A DNA stretch of 64,000 nucleotides from Sialis fuliginosa. Taxonomy: Eukaryota; Arthropoda; Insecta; Megaloptera; Sialidae. The notes below the pieces were generated by a model. The model was not told where the DNA came from, did not search any database, and saw nothing but the letters and a program-made list of their open reading frames with translations. How positions within the stretch are numbered: position 1 is the first letter of the stretch; every line of letters starts with the position of its first letter. Positions 58,960-64,000 of this stretch are shown piece after piece. Location: positions 25,990,267-26,054,266 of the forward strand of contig OY540809.1 of the NCBI GenBank assembly GCA_961205875.1, in the 5' to 3' direction. The translations under genes and the position numbers were made by a program.

Positions 58960-59060
58960 GTTTGATTATTAATTTAATACGTTTAGATTTATTTATTTAA
59001 TTCGCACGGTTAACGAAAACAAAAGGAGTCTCACTTCAATTGTCGTGTGATTCTGATTAT

Positions 59061-59520
59061 AAACAATGCTATTTAATATCTTAGAAGCTAAAACGATTAA
59101 ATTTCGACGTAAATTCACAAAGACAAAATGGATGATTCAAGTTTTAACATTTCAGAAAAATATGGAGTTAGTTATTTTAATTTTAAACATATACAAAAAC
59201 AACTTTTAAAGATAACATTTCAAGAAAGAAAATGTATACCTGTGCTGTTTTTTCGTCGCGTTTTTTATTATTGTTTTCAAACAATAGACGTTTACGTGTG
59301 TGTGTACTTCCAGAGCTTCCTGTGATCCTTCAACAGTTTTATCGACGTTTAAAAAGTAAAAATCACACTAGATTTTATATTTGTTTCATTATTTAATTCG
59401 ATTTAAAGAAGTAGTACTGTATAATGTATATATTTATTATTTTTTACAAGACAAATTACGTTTATAAGGTAATGTTATTTGAATTATAGATAGTATATTG
59501 TATATTATAATTACTAATAA
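59061..59520. other. no gene seen
   Basis: A 65-codon frame at 59128-59325 (starting MDDSSFNISEKYG) has a more balanced composition than most but no motif I recognise. Confidence 0.35.
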
Positions 59521-59727
59521 CACAGGTCCACAAAAAAAAAAGTGGTCTGTGCTGGGGTACAGAGCCAACTTTTCACGAGAAACCGGTTTTTATCGTTTTT
59601 TTGGGTTTTCTCGTGATTTTGTTCATCAACCCCCAATTGTGACGACGAATTCGTGTTCAGCGCGAAAAAATACAAAAGAAAAGTTGGGTCTGTACCCCAG
59701 CACAGACCGCTTTTTTTTGGACCTGTG
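59521..59727. mobile_element. 207-bp MITE with nearly identical arms
   Basis: CACAGGTCCACAAAA...GTGGTCTGTGCTGGGGTACA at the left pairs, almost base for base over about 50 bp, with TGTACCCCAGCACAGACCGC...TTTTGGACCTGTG at the right. TAA lies on each side (59518-59520, 59728-59730). A second hairpin sits inside (CACGAGAAA...TTTTCTCGTG, 59575-59617). High arm identity suggests a young insertion. Overlapping frames on both strands are by-products. Confidence 0.88.
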
Positions 59728-61077
59728 TAATTATAATAATATAAATTAAAATGTTTAATATTCTTATGGTTTGATAAACAGAAGATGTACTTTAAGGGTA
59801 ATTGTTGAATAAATGTAATATTAACCCCTACCATTAATTTATAAGTTATCACATATCATTATTTTGCACATTCAGTAGAAAAAACGCAATTTATTATTAT
59901 TAAGTTGCGATTTTGCGACATTCCCCTAAAAATAGCACCAAAATGAAAACATTTTAACAACACAGAAAATTATAAATATTTATTTTTCAACTGTTTTGTT
60001 AAATTGTTTTGGTATATTTATTTTATTTGAATATGAAATAATAATTGAATTTATTTTTGATACATAAAAAAGAAAAACCTCTGTGAATTTTCTAGTGAGA
60101 GACACGTAATAAACAATGTTGAAGAAATTGCGGAGAAAAATTCAAGCCGGAAACACAAGGTGGGAGACATTGTCGCTGAGAATTTAAATTTTAAAACACT
60201 TGTCACATATGCACGTATCTCCCCTCCCCGTTTACCCCCCTATTTTACCTTCCCTATACTTAAATCTACTCTGAATTCTACCCTACTTTTCCATATCTTT
60301 ATCCACATCTACCCTTTTAGTTCTTATTTTCCCTAATGTCCCTTACTTTTTTCCCTTGTTATTTTTTTTATTTTGGGATATAAATTTAAATAAAATTAAC
60401 TTATCTTGAATAATACGTTTTACATTTTCTCAGTATGTCCATTTTTCCATATCGTCCCATAATTTTCCCATTACGTTATTTTTTATTTTGAGTTTAAATT
60501 TAAATAATACACACGAATCTTGAAAAGTATTTATTTTGTACATTTTCCAGTATATGAACTACAAGAATTTTGAGATATGTAATATGTAACCCCATTTAAA
60601 CGTATTTTAATTAAATATTTATATACTATATATTAATATATTATATTTTTTTTTTGTAATGTTCAAGCACCAAAGCGACTAACTTATTTATATAGCTAGT
60701 CGTTTTAGGCTTTTGAACGGCCCCAAAAAAACCAGAAATATTTTTATTTCAAATACTTAAATATCTTTCTTCTATTTCTTATTTTCTTTACACTTACAAG
60801 GCATGCCCCATAGATTATAACAGAACATAGATAAACAATATATACCGCACACACATAGTGTTCTATAACGCTTGCACGATTATTTATTAACTTTAATTTC
60901 ATTATTTATTTCGGTATAGTGGCAATAGTTTAAACTAGCTATGTAGAGTTTTTCTTAATAATTTTGTAGAATTATTACGAAAAGTAGTTTTTGTAGATTT
61001 AAATTTAAATTGTGAAAAATATAAGTACTTTTATTATAGAAGCTGGCTAAAAAAATTCAAACATTCGTGTATCAAAT
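59728..61077. other. no gene seen; pyrimidine-rich tract and local duplication
   Basis: 60215-60365 is strongly pyrimidine-rich (TCTCCCCTCCCCGTTTACCC). At 60370-60430 and 60487-60553, TATAAATTTAAATAAAATTA/AGTTTAAATTTAAATAATAC with ATCTTGAA and ACATTTTC-CAGTAT words form a degenerate direct duplication about 120 bp apart. Confidence 0.4.
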
Positions 61078-61470
61078 GTTTTTGAAGTGAAACTTCTTTA
61101 ACGAGATCAGTGAATTGGAATGACCTCGACAGATTTTAAAATTCGATACGTTTTAAAGATGAAACGCTAAGGAAAGTGTGCATATGCGTGAGTAGATCTA
61201 TAAGAGAAAAGTGGACGAATAGCGCATGCATACAAGTCACTTTACGTCGGTTATGCGTGTGAGAGAGAGAGAGAGAGAGAGAAATGAATAAATGTATAAG
61301 AGAAAGATGGATGAATGCGTACAGGTCAGTTTTTGTGTTAAAATAATACGTTGGATTAATAATTTTATAATCGTTTATTTTATTTGTTTAATTTGCATGC
61401 TTAATGAAAACAAAAGAAGTTTCACTTCAACCGTGCACTTATGTGGGTGAGGCACAAACCACTTTTTTAG
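61078..61470 (+). repeat. GAAGTGAAACTTC repeat family, full copy with (GA)n
   Basis: TTTTTGAAGTGAAACTTCTT, GAATTGGAATGACCTCGACA, GCGCATGCATACAAGTCACT and a (GA)n tract at 61260-61282. It then has TTGTGTTAAAATAATACG, AAACAAAAGAAGTTTCACTT and CAACCGTGCACTTATGTGGG then TGAGGCACAAACCACTTTTT. This copy shows AAGAAGTTTCACTTC as the inverted partner of the head GAAGTGAAACTTCTT, so the ends are inverted repeats. Confidence 0.8.
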
Positions 61471-62483
61471 CCTTCTATCTATATTATTATCAAACAACAG
61501 TTTCAGAAACAAATCGAGCTTTTCTTTTCTAAAGTTATAATGTTAGTATCTGCAGAAAGTTTTTCACCAAAGTTTTTACAAAACGTATTAAAATTTATTT
61601 AAAATCATAAAAAATAATTAATTATTAATAGTACAGTAACAAGTAAACGAATTGAGTGAAAATTGTATAAAGTTATATTTTAATCTTACCCATTCATTAA
61701 ATTGTTATCGTAATTTCATACTAGCTGTTATTTTCAATCATGAAATGTCGTTTAATTCCTTGTTTCTCAATTTATATTAACTTATCTTCAACGCTGTTTT
61801 CTTTAGTCTTTAACATTTTTATACCAAATGACGTATTACTTTGCTCTACTTTATTTTATGAATAAATCATACATAATCTACTTTACGACGAAATAAGGCA
61901 GGAAAGTTGTGTTTTATAATTTTATTATCAACATATACTATATATTTTTATTACAGAATTCAACACAAATATTTTATACTTTTTGTGATTTCAAAAAAAT
62001 CTTTGATTATTTTCGACATTTATATTGTTCAGAAACCAAGCGACCAGTTTTTAAATTATTATGTCAGAGACACATTGAAATATTGGATAAAACTTTTTTC
62101 AATAATTTTTTACTGAAATATACTTAACGAAACGTTTAACTAAGAAGACATGGTTTGTTTTATTAAACTGGAAAAATCACTGATTCAAATCTTTTTTTAC
62201 AATATCTTTAAACGGTTACGTTATTTTATACAATACGAACTTTTTTATGTCTAGCATAAAATCGCTCGATTTATCAGGAAGGGTTACTTTGTTGTTAAAA
62301 AAACGCTTTAGGGTTCGTTTAGTAACATCATGTTCGTAAAAAGTGGTATGTTTTGTACCATTAAATTTTATAAAAACTATATAGGTTCATGTTTAGGAAT
62401 ATATATACCGAAATCTTACGACATAAATTAAATATAAAAACTAGAAGAAGAATAATCTTTAAATAAGAAAAAAATTTTTTTTA
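61471..62483. other. no gene seen
   Basis: Two overlapping frames of about 70 codons at 61907-62127 lie in different phases of AT-rich DNA, so neither is favoured. Confidence 0.4.
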
Positions 62484-62982
62484 GTGTTCCATGCCAAACG
62501 GAAAATTTATAGAATCACATCGGTGTCCATCCGTCCGTCTGTCACAGGCGATTTTCTATGAATATTTCGACGTAAAAATTTGAAATTTTAAAAGAGATAA
62601 AGTGTAGTGGCCCAGTTATAAAATTGAAGTATAAAAAGTTGAATTTTGATTCTGAGAGTTAATTTCAGAGGGTAAATTGGGTAATGGAAAAAAATTCAAG
62701 GCTATTGTATAGGGTGTCAAATAAAAGTACGAATTCGACAATATATAACAAAAGGATCGTTCAGAAAAAACATTGAGAATTAGATGTAGATTGAGCCAAA
62801 ATTATCAGAATTGAAAAATTCTAGCGCTATCAATTGTTATAAACAATTTAATTGTTTACTTACTTTTAGAGAAAAGGGTTTTCAACAAAAAGTATTTCTC
62901 ACGATGTAAGGAACAACTTTTGTCCTTACACATTTAAAAAAATTGTCTATCATTTAAGTGGGGGGCTGCTGGCACGGAACAC
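62484..62982. mobile_element. MITE with GTGTTCCRTGCCA ends and TA target
   Basis: Left GTGTTCCATGCCAAACGG and right, inverted, GTGTTCCGTGCCAGCAG, with TA on each side (62482-62483, 62983-62984). The interior has CATCCGTCCGTCTGTCACAG and is non-coding. Superfamily not assigned. Confidence 0.7.
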
Positions 62983-64000
62983 TAATAGGCATGATGCCTA
63001 ATTTTTAAAAATTATTTTATGATGATCTTACGTGTCTCTTATTTCCAAAAAAATGCTTATTTCTGCAGAAAATAAAGGTTTAATCACAAAAATTGACCCT
63101 TTTAAAACTAATTTTTAATTTGACGCCAAAACGCTCGCAGATGCCATGGCGCATTTTTGACATCACGCCTATGTAAACACTACTTGTCAACTATAATAAA
63201 TCCTTGTTCTATCGCTAATGTTTCTCGGTTTTACTTTTGGTAATACAAAACTAAGCAAATTGATAATTTAAAACCACAAAATAATTTATAAGCAGTGCAG
63301 ATATTAATGAAACAAAAATGACATTTACGTAACCGTGACGTCATCCACTCTGACTGGTGTTTTATCAAACATGGCAGATTGCTGTATTTTGCATTTTTTT
63401 TAAATCATATTAATCTCGCTTTTAATATAAAAATAAATACATTTTTTAGAATCTTTTTAACTTATTTCATTATTTAAAATCATAATTTCAGTGATATTTT
63501 GTTACTGGCATCATGCATATTGTGCAAGTATAACTTGCACTTCTCTTAATTTTTTTATTTTACTGAGCCTGTATGATAATATTTACATATAACACAAAAT
63601 ATACATATAAATAGTATTGATTAAAATTTATAACATACCTATTGATGTACATTTTGGACATCCTTGGACGCAATAATCCGGCCGATTAATTTAATTTTAT
63701 TGCGCCTTGGAGATTTGCAGGAATCAATTCACAGAGAGAGAGAGAATGCAAATTTAATGGCGGTCTTCTAACAGGGAATGTCTCAATTTGAATCCGCTGT
63801 TAGAACAATTCCTTTGAAGATCTATGTACATTAAACGGTATTATTGCTCTCAGAATTTTCATAATGTTGTTATTGCATTGAGTGAAAATTGTTCAGCTTT
63901 ATTAACGTTTCAGTATTTAATTAGGGAAACATAAATAGTCTTGAAGATGAAGAATCGTTAAATTGAATTGGCGTCTTTTATAACTTGGCTTATACCCAGA
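62983..64000. other. no gene seen
   Basis: 63120-63180 and 63340-63390 are less AT-rich and contain GATGCCATGGCGCA and GTGACGTCATCC (a CRE-like TGACGTCA). They might be regulatory DNA or a weathered repeat. A short GAGAGAGAGAGA lies at 63735. Confidence 0.35.

Larger units (their letters stand above)
58225..59060 (+). repeat. GAAGTGAAACTTC family copy interrupted by a hAT MITE
   Basis: The left part (58225-58458) has GAAACGAAACTTCATTAGCG, GAATTGGAATGACCTCAACA and GAGTAGATGTATAAGAGAAA. The right part (58968-59060) has TTAATTTAATACGTTTAGAT, TTCGCACGGTTAACGAAAAC and AAAGGAGTCTCACTTCAATT. Together they match 52205 and 61078. The insertion falls at GTTTGATT, which is duplicated. Confidence 0.75.

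Noticed and set aside
59514-59852. A 112-codon minus-strand frame overlapping an 83-codon plus-strand frame
   Set aside because: Both cross the palindromic MITE at 59521-59727, whose symmetry opens frames on both strands.

Overview
This window looks like gene-poor nuclear DNA from an arthropod, most likely an insect. It is strongly AT-rich by eye. It carries repeats that established knowledge places mainly in insect genomes: non-autonomous Helitrons starting TCCATACTAATATTATAAAT with GTCT-rich microsatellite heads and CTAG ends, a cecropia-type mariner, and many hAT, TTAA-target, PIF/Harbinger-like and unclassified MITEs. The order cannot be fixed from sequence alone; Lepidoptera and Hemiptera are the natural candidates. 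I found no complete host protein gene, tRNA, rRNA or CRISPR array. The only recognisable coding sequence is a decayed mariner transposase at about 2.45-2.89 kb. A short GC-richer block at 7.09-7.30 kb could be a promoter with a non-coding first exon.

Layout. 0-7 kb: old repeats, then a MITE of the most abundant family (here MITE-A, ends AGGTACTGGCACCAG) split by a mariner, then MITE-B, Helitron-like pieces and a hAT MITE with an 8-bp target duplication. 7-25 kb: mostly featureless AT-rich DNA with about ten MITEs or Helitron pieces. Four of these have long inverted arms (11.75-12.30, 13.12-13.86, 14.59-15.52 and 23.42-24.08 kb).

The centrepiece is 25.82-33.14 kb, a giant inverted-repeat (foldback-like) element. 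Its ends are matching inverted repeats next to TA. Both arms carry arrays of a 99-bp satellite unit built around a 28-bp perfect palindrome, bordered by zones of shorter palindromes. Its centre is an inverted pair of truncated Helitron sequences inserted at the same satellite phase in both arms. No coding sequence is evident inside.

33-64 kb: a dense graveyard of MITEs with clear nesting. 50.94-52.07 kb has three levels (MITE-A, then a PIF/Harbinger-like MITE in a TAA target, then a 164-bp MITE). 58.2-59.1 kb holds a hAT MITE with a perfect GTTTGATT duplication inside another repeat family. 54.1-55.1 kb holds a MITE inside a Helitron-like element. Smaller items are a TTAA-flanked piggyBac-like MITE (36.1 kb), a locally formed hairpin inside a MITE-A copy (40.8 kb), a GT microsatellite (47.5 kb) and a hammerhead-like motif of Penelope type (57.1 kb).

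The sequence therefore behaves as an intron or intergenic transposon archive rather than a functional gene cluster. Repeat families were recognised by eye from shared words and inverted ends; boundaries are exact only where target duplications are given.
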